A DNA stretch of 64,000 nt, from positions 326,001 to 390,000 of the forward strand of contig JAIQDT010001652.1 of assembly GCA_021521415.1 (NCBI GenBank), given 5' to 3'. Below, one piece after another: positions 1-10,191 of the stretch. This DNA is from Bidens hawaiensis (lineage: Eukaryota; Streptophyta; Magnoliopsida; Asterales; Asteraceae). Both the position numbers and the translations under genes were made by a program. Below the pieces are notes generated by a model. That model ran no database searches. It had not been told where the DNA came from and saw nothing but the letters and a program-made list of their open reading frames with translations. Each line of letters starts with the position of its first letter. The first letter of the stretch is position 1.

Positions 1-1038
1 AAATAGGTGGGAATCAAATTGACCAACAAAACTCCATCAATTAATAAAATTGATTGAGGGCTTTTGTTAGTTATATAAAACCCAACGTTTTTCATGAAGA
101 CAACTTACACGAAAAGATTATGAAACAATGAGAAAGCGCGAGTCAGGGTCTTGAAGCGAAAGAATAAAGAACTTGAAAGAAATCATCAACGGAAACATCA
201 AGTCATGAAAATCGTGATGGTTTCGGAGGTTTGCAGATGTTACAGGATTTCTTGATAGGTTGATTTTAATAATAAAAGTCAGAATTCATTTATTTTGAAA
301 ACGGACTGAAATAGAAAACAATATAATCAATTAATGAAATAATCAGGCATAAAAACATATGGATTTCGTTTGTAATAATAGGGAAATGAATTTGGACACA
401 TTATAACCCCATATGACTTATTTTGTGGCTTAAGTTTCTTGTTTTTGACAAAAATAGTAACTGTACTTCTTTAAATGCGAAATTTAGCCATTTTAAGCGA
501 TTTTAAGAGTTTCTATGAATTGTTTGTCGAGTCTAGAAGTCATGAGGATATAAATAATATGGACCAAGCTAAATACTAATAAATGTAAGTTTTTATTCAT
601 ACTAAATATCCGAATTACATTTCCGAGTTGGGTTAAACATAAACGAACAGAAATACGAAAAATCTGAAAAGTTACAACAAGGATGCAAATAGGAAATTTC
701 TCTCAAAAAAAGGCTAAAAAAAGGTTCAAACCATATATTCTAGACTTGTACGACACATTGTAAAAAAATAATTAGCATTTTATTGTTAACTTTTATAAAA
801 ATTCTACTAATTAAGTATTGTTAAACAATATATTAAGGGGAATAATAAAAGTAAAACACCTCCCAGTGTGTTGCAAGATGTAGCATTTCTATAGGCATAA
901 TTACACGAACACTTAATCAGCAAGAGGTGTCACATTTGAGCCAGCAACAAGTGCTACAAGTTTGAACATACCTGGATTCTCGACAAGAATGTTCCAAAAT
1001 GCACATAAAAACAAAAATTAATTAATCCATTTAAGTAA
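1..1038. other. AT-rich intergenic DNA, no feature seen
   Basis: No long open frame, tRNA/rRNA-like sequence or recognisable transposon protein is visible on either strand. The base composition is AT-rich, as expected for plant intergenic DNA. Confidence 0.6.
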
Positions 1039-1222
1039 AAGAAAATTACAATTTTTGTCTTTTGAATTAGTTAAATTATGAAACAGATCCTTTTCAAAAA
1101 TAATTTTCACTCTTTATCCTTTATAAGGTATTTACTCACGATTTTAGTCCTTTACACCAACAGGTTTTTCAGTTAAGTCACCTCATGTGCATTGCACAAG
1201 AGGGCATATTAGTCTTTTTAGG
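1039..1222 (+). repeat. Left terminal inverted repeat of the small DNA transposon
   Basis: Pairs as an inverted repeat with 35045-35250. Similarity fades after the block agggcatattagtcttttt, near 1222. Confidence 0.6.
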
Positions 1223-1407
1223 CTTAAGGTTAATATGTGTAAACCTAATCAAACATATTTTGTAAACCACTTTACTTTGGGCCTTCTATTAACTCTTAAT
1301 CAAATACTATTAACTTTTTATCAAACGGGCTTCTTTCCATCTTTAATAACCAGATCTTAAAACTTAAACCACAACCATCTCCTTTCATCTTCAATCTTCA
1401 ACCCTCA

Positions 1408-1704
1408 TGTAACACCCATTAGCTTCGGTTTGAAGAACTAAAGCTTGTAGAGTATGTATAACTCTCGGGACTTAACCGAAGTTTCTCGGAAGCCTTCACG
1501 TCATCCCGGTACGTTAAAGAACCTAACCATTCCTTCTATTTTGCCTTACACTTGAATCTAGAATGACTAGAGTGTAATATCTTAAGTTATAAAAAATAAT
1601 AATAATAAAACCCTAGCCACCTATAGCTGTGCGATCGGCAGCTTCTTCAAGACCAAGACCCACGTTTTTTTTCTTGTGCAGCCAATTCTAAGCCTTAGAA
1701 CTTC
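1408..1704 (+). repeat. T1 LTR copy A, first part
   Basis: Matches the 3' LTR start at 21646 onward. It is broken at 1704 by SIRE-1 and resumes at 14031 after the duplicated target acttc. Copy A without the insertion is about 1.99 kb. Confidence 0.9.
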
Positions 1705-2125
1705 TGTTGGTACATGTGTGTCAGTAGTTCATAGTCTAGCATTTGTAATCGAGTCTGTAATGTAATTATGTTTTGTTTATGATTGTTTTGTAATACGCGA
1801 AGTTGTCAACAAGTTCGCTATGGCGAACTTGTTGAATCAGCGAAGTTATGGACAACTTCGCCAATGGCGAAGTTGTCGTGTATAAAACTGTTTCGCTGAA
1901 ACAGTTTGAGTGTTGGTCGTTTAGGGTTTGTTTCAGTGTGTTTCATATTGGTGTTACGTGTTATTTTCTGTAATAGTGACCGTGAGTCACGTGTTCGGTT
2001 ATCAATATAACGTGGTTGATTTATTGCTCGTGTGATTCTATCTCTACACTCGTAACTACCTGCGCAGGGATTCCGCACCTGCGTTGTTAGCGATATCCCG
2101 TGTACGATCCGTTCAGGAACCTACA
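1705..2125 (+). repeat. SIRE-1 5' LTR
   Basis: 421 bp, TG...CA ends. Contains GCGAAGTT-type hairpins directly upstream of the TATA box at 1881 (see promoter). Confidence 0.95.
1796..1888 (+). promoter_or_regulatory. SIRE-1 LTR promoter: twin hairpins and TATA box
   Basis: tataaaac at 1881-1888 is a good TATA box. Directly upstream are two perfect inverted repeats with 12-bp arms: 1807-1818/1823-1834 (caacaagttcgc, loop tatg) and 1851-1862/1866-1877 (gacaacttcgcc, loop aat). The second ends 3 bp before TATA. Both arms are also perfect in SIRE-2. A role in transcription-factor binding is inferred from position only. Confidence 0.7.
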
Positions 2126-2127
2126 AT

Positions 2128-2139
2128 TGGTATCAGAGC
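2128..2139 (+). promoter_or_regulatory. Primer binding site (initiator tRNA-Met)
   Basis: TGGTATCAGAGC lies 2 bp after the 5' LTR. This is the usual plant Copia PBS, complementary to the tRNA-Met 3' end. Confidence 0.9.
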
Positions 2140-2329
2140 AAATCGGCTCGATTGTGAGGTTCGGGATTTCACGCGGGTGTAGAAAACGTCTCGTTTGACC
2201 TATTCGCGGGACGTGTTTTTGTTGGGATTGAGTTTTGCTAGTGCTTGACAGTCATTTTCAAGCCTTTGCATTGATCGGGAGCTGCTGGATTGACGAAAAC
2301 AGATCTGAACAAACTTCCCTGTTCATCGG

Positions 2330-2640
2330 GCGAAGTTACCGTTCATCGGGCGAAGTTACCATTCTTCAGGCGAAGTTGCCGTCGCTGGAATTAGGGTTTT
2401 TGGCGAAGATATAAGGATTAGCGAAGTTAACCACAACTTCGCTCACTTCATAAGTTCGCCTTAGCGAAGTTATCCGCAACTTCGCTTCATACCCAAGTTC
2501 GCTCAACTCATAAGTTCGCCAGAGCTAAGCGAAGTTATTTTTTAACTTCGCCAAATCTAGCGAATTTAAGAACTCAGCGAAGTTCTCTTTTCAGCGAAGT
2601 TAACTTTCAAGCGAAGTTATTCTTAACTTCGCCTACTGAG
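2330..2640 (+). repeat. Leader array of GCGAAGTT/AACTTCGC motifs
   Basis: At least 13 exact copies of the 8-mer in both orientations (nine GCGAAGTT, four AACTTCGC), plus variants such as aagttcgc. They are spaced irregularly between PBS and gag and are followed by a T-rich stretch ending in CAG (about 2652-2671) before the gag ATG. A homologous array lies in the putative intron before the extra ORF. Confidence 0.85.
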
Positions 2641-2691
2641 CTGTTTTAATATTTTTTTTGTTTTTTTCAGGTTTTTCAGGTTTTTGCAAGG

Positions 2692-5316
2692 ATGTCGTCG
2701 ATCAACATCTCCGATTTGGTCAAGATGGAAGTAGAAGCGGGGTCTGCCACTAAGGCCCCGAGGCTGATGAAAGGAACTGACTTCGTGGCATGGAAGGACA
2801 GATTCATCCAATATATTAAATATCAGGATGCAAAGATGTGGGTGTGCATCCAGGATGGATATATCCCACCAACCTTGGTGTACGAAGGTCGCGATGTGGT
2901 TAAGAAGTACAGCAAAATGGAGGACGAAGAGAAGAAAATGTACGAGGCCGAAAGCAAGGCCCATGCTGCGATAACAATGGCACTTCCTCAAGAGGTTCTC
3001 CATACGTTCCGAAAGTACACTTCTGCAAGAGAGCTTTGGGATGCTCTTGAAAATAGATTCGAGGGGAATGTGGGTATCCGTGCATCGAAGGTAAAACTTT
3101 TGAAGACCCAGTTCTCCGTTTTCAAATTTTTGAAGAACGAATCACTGGATGATATTATCACCAGATACTATCATCTAATGACAGAGCTCAGCAATTATTC
3201 AATTGCTTACCGAGAAGAAGAGATCGTTGAAAAGCTTCTCGATGCTCTCCCACCGAAGTGGGAAATGTACACCGTCCTTATGAGGGAAGACAGAGACTTT
3301 CCAACCTATGATCTAGAAACAGCAGTAAACAAGCTCAGAACTTATGAGCTTAATATGGTTCGAAAGGAAACACCAACAGATCAGATACAAGACCCTGGTA
3401 TGTATGGTGTTAAGGTTAACTCAGGCTCAAGTTCAAGGCCTGAATCTGCTGCCTTTTACTCGAAAGGGGAGTCAGGTCCTGACTCACCTCATGAAGGAAA
3501 TGTTTCTGTTAACATGAATGGTGATGTATGTTTCGTTGCTGGAGGATCTAGTACTTCAAAGCCTCAAGCGTCCTCAAGTGGTTTTTCTGCACATGCCTCA
3601 AGCAATAATTATTCCAAGATGCCTATGAGTGTAAAATCTGCTGAAGAGCAGTTTGCAGTCTATGCATCATTTATTGCTTCCTATGAAAACTACATCCAGG
3701 GGAAGATTGTGGACCCTGCTGTTCTGGATGAGGACTACGACCAGATCGATGCTGATGATCTGGAGGAGATGGATTTGCAATGGCAAATGGCAATGATTGT
3801 GAGGCGTGTTAAACGGTTTATGCACAAAACTGGAAGAAAGTTTGTTGGTGGTAGGCCCGGGTTCGACAAGTCCAAGGTAAGGTGCTATAATTGTCAACAG
3901 TACGGGCACTTTGCCAAGGAATGCAGAAATGAGAGGGTTGAACGAGGACAAGGTCGACCTACACAACACTCAGGAGTTAACAGAGAGATAAATGCCATGT
4001 TGACCAGAGAGGCAGGAGAGTACAACTGGAATCAACGCTCAAGTGGTTCTGGTGAGCAAGCAAACATGGCTGAGTCTGAAGCTGAAGAATGTGAGAAGGT
4101 TGAAGAAATTGAGAAAGCAAATGAAGAAGAAACCGCTTTCATGGCAAATGACAAAGATAATCGCTCCGAGGTAAGTCCTAAACCTGTTTGTACAAAATGT
4201 GAGAATTTGTCTGAGCAACTTGCGACCATAACTGATCAGTATGTTCGTTTAGATGCTGAATTTAAAAATGTTAAAGAAGATCATCATTTTACTAAGGCAA
4301 GAGAAAACAGTTTTAAAGTTAAAATAAAAGCATGTGAAAAAGATGTCAAAAGCTTAAAAACTAAACTTGCTGAAAAAATTGATGTAATTGACCTAAGCTA
4401 TGAGGTTTTAGAAGAAAAAACTAAACTTATTGCTGAACGTGAAAAGCAGATTGCTGACCACCAGGTGAAAGTGGTGGAACTGAACCGAAAACTCGAGCAG
4501 TTCCGAAATTCCTCAGCTATTCTTGATCACCTTGTTAGTGATCAAGGTACCTCTCCAAAGAGAGGAGGAATTGGTTATCACGAGGTTCCACCACCGTATA
4601 ACCATAATTACACTTTTAACCCTAGTGTACAGAAATCTGCTGAGTTTGAAGTTCCTCAGACAGTTCCCATCAAGGTTACATTTAAAGAACCAACTGTTAG
4701 TAATGGCGAAACGAGTTCGCCTGTTTCTAGTGTAAATATTTCTGTTACGAGTCCAGTCTCATCGGATTCGGATAAGTTGTCCGAATCTGGTAAGACGAAC
4801 GAGAATGTAGTGTTACCCACCGGTGGAGATAAAAATAAATCTTCTAAAAAGTGTACTCCACTCAACCCGTATGTCCCACCTTATGTGAGACGAACGGCTG
4901 GTAACACTGCCTCTACATCCAAACCAACATTTGACAAGAAATTGGAGAGTCGGTGTTGCTTTAGATGTAACAAATTAGGGCATTTAGTTGCAGATTGCCC
5001 TCTGGAGCCGAGATTCAGAGGTGTGAAGCCAAATAAAAATGAGAATAAGCGTCATTTTGTTCCTGCTAAAAATGAAAACTTTAAAAAATGCCAAAATGTA
5101 ACGAATTCAAGTTTTCATAAAGACCAACCTCATTTTTACAACCAAACCTCAAGATATAACACTTTCAATTCTCAAAGGTTTGGAAGGCATTACACCCAAT
5201 CTGCAAGGAGATTCCCTAACAGGACTTACAGAAATTATCCTGACGCTAACTTGAGAAAGCCAGGGTACGGGACGTATCGATCCAAGACCAATTGGTCTTG
5301 GGTCCCAAGATTCTAA
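2692..5316 (+). CDS. gag: SIRE-1 Gag (nucleocapsid) protein
   Basis: An 874-residue ORF encoding the capsid/nucleocapsid precursor that packages element RNA. Residues ~1-230 form a UBN2-type Copia gag domain. A first CCHC zinc knuckle starts at Cys398 (CYNCQQYGHFAKEC) and a second at Cys756 (CFRCNKLGHLVADC). Between them is a Lys/Glu-rich, heptad-like stretch (~495-610) likely to be coiled coil. The C-terminus is rich in Asn, Arg, Tyr and Phe. The ATG at 2692 follows a T-rich, CAG-ending leader. The frame stops with TAA at 5314; pol continues in the -1 frame and overlaps from 5292. Copia Gag is usually fused in frame to pol, so a separate Gag of this size with two knuckles is notable. Confidence 0.92.
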   Translation: MSSINISDLVKMEVEAGSATKAPRLMKGTDFVAWKDRFIQYIKYQDAKMWVCIQDGYIPPTLVYEGRDVVKKYSKMEDEEKKMYEAESKAHAAITMALPQEVLHTFRKYTSARELWDALENRFEGNVGIRASKVKLLKTQFSVFKFLKNESLDDIITRYYHLMTELSNYSIAYREEEIVEKLLDALPPKWEMYTVLMREDRDFPTYDLETAVNKLRTYELNMVRKETPTDQIQDPGMYGVKVNSGSSSRPESAAFYSKGESGPDSPHEGNVSVNMNGDVCFVAGGSSTSKPQASSSGFSAHASSNNYSKMPMSVKSAEEQFAVYASFIASYENYIQGKIVDPAVLDEDYDQIDADDLEEMDLQWQMAMIVRRVKRFMHKTGRKFVGGRPGFDKSKVRCYNCQQYGHFAKECRNERVERGQGRPTQHSGVNREINAMLTREAGEYNWNQRSSGSGEQANMAESEAEECEKVEEIEKANEEETAFMANDKDNRSEVSPKPVCTKCENLSEQLATITDQYVRLDAEFKNVKEDHHFTKARENSFKVKIKACEKDVKSLKTKLAEKIDVIDLSYEVLEEKTKLIAEREKQIADHQVKVVELNRKLEQFRNSSAILDHLVSDQGTSPKRGGIGYHEVPPPYNHNYTFNPSVQKSAEFEVPQTVPIKVTFKEPTVSNGETSSPVSSVNISVTSPVSSDSDKLSESGKTNENVVLPTGGDKNKSSKKCTPLNPYVPPYVRRTAGNTASTSKPTFDKKLESRCCFRCNKLGHLVADCPLEPRFRGVKPNKNENKRHFVPAKNENFKKCQNVTNSSFHKDQPHFYNQTSRYNTFNSQRFGRHYTQSARRFPNRTYRNYPDANLRKPGYGTYRSKTNWSWVPRF

Positions 5317-6122
5317 CTCTTTGTTTTATTGTGCAGGAACAGTTGAACAGGGCTGCAAACAATCTTTGGATTGTAGATAGCGGCTGTTCCAGGCACATGA
5401 CAGGCAACAAACACTTGTTGCAAGACTTAAAACCTGTTCAGGGAGCTAGAGTTAGTTTTGCTGGTGAAAGCGGTGGAAGGATTACTGGTAGAGGAACTGT
5501 GTCGAATGGGAGAATGACACTTGAAAATGTAAACTTTGTGGAGGAATTAAAGCACAATCTGCTGAGTGTGTCGCAGATTTGTGATAAAGAATACACTGTC
5601 CATTTCACTAAGAATGAAGCGATTGTATTGAAGCCTGGTTTTCATATACCAGAAGAATGGATAGTAATGAAAGCTCCACGTGAAACGAATACATACGTGA
5701 TGGATATGAGGTCTACTGAAATGGCCACCGGAGAATCCTGTTTAATGACAAAGGCAAGCGAATCAGAATCAGAATTATGGCACAGGAGAATGGGACATAT
5801 TCATCTTCGTAAGATGAACTTCATTGTCAAAAATGGGCTTGTGATGGGCGTTCCCTTAAAGAGTTTTAACTTTGAAGATAAATGCATAGCGTGCAAGAAG
5901 GGAAAACAACACAAGAAAAGCCATCTCACCAAGACGATCAACTCAATTGCTGGTACTCTAGAACTACTTCATATGGATCTCTTCGGTCCGGTGAATGTAC
6001 AAAGTCTAGGCGGTACTTCTTACTGCTTGGTGATAACTGATGATGGTGAAGAATCTGATTACAAAAGGGGATTATCAGATGGTGAAGAATCTGATTACAA
6101 AAGTCGAGAACGTCATGAGTAA
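5292..6122 (+). pseudogene. pol: SIRE-1 Pol, 5' part: protease and integrase N-terminus
   Basis: The -1 frame relative to gag. After a splice-acceptor-like ttgttttattgtgcag ending at 5336, the frame gives the Copia aspartic protease site (VDSGCSRHM). It continues to the integrase HHCC zinc-binding region (ELWHRRMGH and CIACKKGKQHKK) and the first catalytic Asp in HMDLFGP. At about 6042-6100 the normal core is replaced: about 70 bp present in SIRE-2 (encoding SRYSWVYFLKTKDETA) is missing. A duplicated 23-bp piece with filler takes its place and shifts the frame. The open overlap with gag (5292-5316) could allow frameshifting, but no clear slippery heptamer is seen. Confidence 0.85.
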
Positions 6123-8619
6123 ATCAGTTAAATTCATCAGAAGCGACAATGGGACAGAGTTCAAGAACTTTGAGATGGAAATCTTTTGTCTTCAGAAGGG
6201 TATTGAGCATCAATACAGCGCTCCGTATACTCCACAACAGAACGGAGTAGCTGAAAGGAAGAACCGAACGTTGATTGAAGGAGCCAGAACTATGCTGGCA
6301 GACTCAAAGCTTCCTGTGATGTTCTGGGCTGAAGCAGTTGCTACAGCCTGCTATGTTCTGAATCGGGTGTTAACCGTTAAGAGACTTGGAAAAACTTGTT
6401 ACGAGCTTATGCACGGAAGGAAGCCCAACTTGTGCGGTCTTGAACCTTTTGGGTCTCCTTGTTCGATTTTGAAGACTAATTCGAAATTTGGTGAAGTAGC
6501 TGATGAGGGAATCCTAGTCGGTTATGTTGTTGGGACTCCCAACAGACGGGTCTTCAATACGACAACTTGCAAGGTGGAGGTGGTTTGTAACACCGACATT
6601 ACTAGTTACCAACCGCCAAAACCAAGCAATGGACCTGCTGAGCTGTTTGACTATGTTAAACTTTTTAAGTCGTTTAACGTACCTACTTTGGAAATTTCTG
6701 AAGAAGACGAAAGAGCAGTGACGAAGATGATATTTGATGAGGAAGAGGAGGTAGTGCAACATCAGATGACAGAAAAATCTCAGCCTTCCACATCAAACCC
6801 TATCGATACCCCTGCGGCCTCAACTGAAGATGAGTTTATTAATCCTTTTCACTCTCAGCATGAAACTACCATAGATGAGATCTCTTCAAACTTGGAAGAC
6901 AATTTGCATGTCGGTGCTGTTCCGACCACGAGAATTCACAAAGATCACCCATTGGAGAATGTTATAGGTGATGTGTCCTCTAGTGTACAAACCAGAAGTA
7001 GCTTGAATGAGCACACCTGTGTTTATACAAGCATTAAAGATACAGGTATCATGAACGAATGTTTGTACTCTTGCTTCATAAGCCAAGTTGAACCGAAGAA
7101 TTATCAAATGGCTTTAAAGGACAGCTCGTGGGTCGAAGCCATGCAAGAAGAGTTGGCTCAGTTCGAAAAAATGGAAGTTTGGACTTTGGTTGAAAAACCA
7201 AAGAATGTGCATGCTATAGGCACGAAATGGGTGTTCAAGTGCAAGAGAGATGAAAAGGGGATTATCGTGAGAAATAAGGCGAGGCTGGTTGTTAAAGGTT
7301 TTAATCAGCAAGAGGGTATTGACTACAATGAGGTTTTCGCTCCTGTTGCCCGGTTAGAAGCGATTAGATTGTTTTTGGCGTTTGCTGCATCTAAAAAGAT
7401 GAAGGTGTTTCAGTTGGATGTGAAGAGCGCGTTTCTTAACGGGAAAGTTGATGAGGTTGTGTTTGTTGAGCAACCTCCGGGTTTTCCTGACCCAGACTTT
7501 CCGGATCACGTATACAGGTTGAGCAAGGCGTTATATGGGTTACATCAGGCACCTCGTGCCTGGTATTCAACGTTATCAGACTACTTGCTGGAAAATGGTT
7601 TTGAAAGAGGATTGATTGACAGTACGTTGTTTGTGAAGAGAGAAGGATGTGACTTCCTACTGGTTCAAGTCTACGTGGATGACATCATTTTTGCTGCATC
7701 AAGAGTATCCATGTGTCAGGATTTTGAAGCTGTCATGAAGAAACGATTCGAGATGAGTGCTATGGGTGAACTAACCTTCTTTCTAGGATTGCAGGTTGAT
7801 CAGAAGAAGGATGGGATGTTCATTCATCAAACAAAGTATGTTCATGATGTGCTGAAGAGATTCAAGATGGAGGACAGTTCTCCATATGACACCCCAATCT
7901 GCGTCAATCACAAATTGGGCGCTGAATCAGATGGTGACGCAGATGTGGACCCTACTCTGTATCGGGCGATAATAGGTTCATTAATGTATTTAACTGCTTC
8001 TAGGCCCGATATAATGTTTTCTGTTTGTCTTTGTGCTCGTTTTCAGGCAAACCCAAAGGAATCTCACATGAAAGGTGTGAAGAGGATTTTGCGGTATCTT
8101 AAGGGCAAGCCGAAACTAGGGTTGTGGTACCCAAAGGGAGGAGACGTTGAACTGGTGGCATATACAGATTCTGATTATGGTGGATGTAATCAGAGTCGGA
8201 AGTCAACAACAGGAGGCTGTCAGTTTCTTGGAGGAAGATTAGTTTCCTGGCAGTGCAAGAAACAGACATCAGTTGCAATTTCAACATGCGAAGCTGAATA
8301 CATGGCAGCATCCAACTGCTGCTCTCAGGTTTTGTGGATTCAGCAACAATTGCGCGACTATGGTCTGAATTTCTTACTTACTCCTATTTTAATTGATAAC
8401 ACTGCCGCCATCTCAGTAATTAACAATCCCGTGAAGCACAGTAAAACTAAGCATATTGACATTCGTCATCACTTCATACGGGATTGTGCTGAGAAGAAAC
8501 TGATAAAGATCGAAAAAGTTGATACACTTGAAAATTTTGCTGACTTGTTTACAAAAGCGTTTGAAAAATCCAGATTTCAAAACCTAATTGAGCTAAACGG
8601 GATGATCAATCCCGAGTAA
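6040..8619 (+). pseudogene. pol: SIRE-1 Pol, 3' part: integrase core, RT and RNase H
   Basis: The downstream pol frame, out of frame with 5292-6122. It begins inside the integrase core after the rearranged site and keeps the second Asp (RSDNGTEF) and the Glu (GVAERKNRT). The Copia reverse transcriptase follows (KWVFKCKRDEKG, QLDVKSAFLNG, catalytic YVDD at 7672-7683), then RNase H (AYTDSDYGG, STCEAEYMA, HIDIRHHFIRD) to the TAA at 8617. RT and RNase H look intact and are nearly identical to SIRE-2. The ATG at 6040 is not a natural start; the natural protein is one Pol polyprotein. Confidence 0.87.
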
Positions 8620-9364
8620 CCATGTCTTTGTTTTTTAAAAAAAAAAAAAAGGGTCATTTTTGCTTAAAATCAGTCGGTTACCTCAGTTTGATGGACATAT
8701 CCTCGGATATGTTTTGGTCCTCATTTTTCGACTTAGAAAATAAGGATAGCCATTAACCGGAAGACTGAAAGTAACCGGGGCAGCTATGACGTGTGTTCTT
8801 TCAGTTGCTGAAAATTAGTCGGTCATACTTAGTAAGAAGGACACATACTTGTATGTGGTCGGTCCAGTTGATCCATTGGATCTTCAGGATAGCCGTTTAC
8901 CTGACGACTTTGACGTGATTGGGGCGATTGAAATTAAAGTTTTTTTTGGGAAATGAAATTAATTTTCAAGTCTGTTACTTCGTAAGAAGTTCTATGCTGT
9001 GTTTAACAGAAAATTGATCCAACCTTGGAAAATGATATATATACTGATTGTGTGTGCTTAACTAGTGAAGTTATTAGGCTTAAAAGGCTTTAGAACAGTC
9101 ATTGTATGTCATGGTAATTTTTATGGTGCGTAAAAGTGTATGTGATACTAACTTAAATTTACTCGAATTTACGTGGAAACTCCTTAAGAGTTTTGTATGT
9201 CTTCATACATATCTTTTCGAAGGATAGGCAGAAAAGCGACTACCCAGTCATACACGAGCCCGTAAGTGTTCTGATTCCCTTGAAGAAAGCATTTCAAGAT
9301 ACTGCAGTGATCCAGATTCGGGACTTGCAGTGGTTTAGTACTCCGAAGTCGATAAAAATGTTTG

Positions 9365-9404
<40 letters not shown>

Positions 9405-9968
9405 CGTGTATATTTTTAAGTACTTATGAGACATAGTAACAATCAAGACTTCTCATGTCTGGAGTAAGAAGAGAACGGGATGCAGTCAACGAGTATATAC
9501 AAATTAATCAGACACTATGGGTCGAAGTCAACTCGGGGTGACTTGGGTATAGCCAAATACGCTTTGAGAATAGATAGAAGACATCATTATCTCTGAGATG
9601 TTGCCATCTTAAATTTTTGAGCTTAATTGAACCTTAATCCGTATCACAGAAACGATGAAAACCATTTACGTTATTTACATGCTTACAACCTGTGTCTCTA
9701 TGTCATAATACAGCTAAACACGGATCTAAGTGACAGTCACATCGTTAGTATGATTCCTGTTAGGATCTTTTCTAAAACGTAGTGGTCTCTGACTAGACTG
9801 AAATTTGATCCCTTATTTCGTTAAAATTTTTCTAAGTTTTTTAGTTTTTGTAGTTATATTATTTTATTGTTGGTTACTGGGTCTTGATCATATTTGTTTA
9901 ACTCTTTTTGGAAACTTCTAGTGTTAACTGCAAGATTTTTCAAACTTAAAGGGCTGATTTTGAAAATA
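8620..9968 (+). other. SIRE-1 spacer between pol and the extra-ORF promoter
   Basis: No credible coding frame. A run of 14 A starts at 8637, 18 bp after the pol stop, and an A-run plus (TA)n tract lies at 9368-9404. The spacer is conserved in SIRE-2, where these tracts are 21 and 26 T on the + strand, so it belongs to the element. It may hold 3' processing signals for gag-pol RNA; this is inference. Confidence 0.7.
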
Positions 9969-9969
9969 C

Positions 9970-10063
9970 GGGCGAAGTTGTTGAATTCGGCGAAGTTGTG
10001 CTTAACTTCGCCTAGGCGAAGTTAAACGTAACTTCGCCTGAACAAACTCTGCCCTATATAAGG
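9970..10063 (+). promoter_or_regulatory. Putative internal promoter for the SIRE-1 extra ORF
   Basis: A cluster of GCGAAGTT/AACTTCGC motifs includes a perfect 24-bp palindrome at 10002-10025 and an overlapping inverted repeat with 10-bp arms (10015-10038). It ends at a strong TATA box, ctatataagg, at 10054-10063. The arrangement (hairpins, then TATA) copies that of the LTR. It is conserved in SIRE-2 (49874-49980). Promoter activity is inferred. Confidence 0.65.
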
Positions 10064-10191
10064 ATTTTGAAACAGTATCAGTAACATAAATTCTTATTTT
10101 CCGGCGAACATATTATCAAATACATTATATCCGGCGATCTTGTTTTCATTCCGTTTTCGATCTTGTGTTCCTTGTTTCTACTATACTAGTG

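Noticed and set aside
1818..2078. Antisense open frame in the SIRE LTR, repeated at 13718-13978
   Set aside because: It is present twice only because LTRs are duplicated; no start context or homology. Its only change is the single LTR mismatch.
5292..5316. -1 ribosomal frameshift site in the gag/pol overlap
   Set aside because: The right frame relation exists but no X XXY YYZ slippery heptamer could be seen; kept only as an alternative to splicing.
9377..9404. (TA)n tracts here and at 33660-33700, 44106-44136 and elsewhere as origins or promoters
   Set aside because: Ordinary dinucleotide microsatellites of variable length, not conserved between SIRE-1 and SIRE-2.
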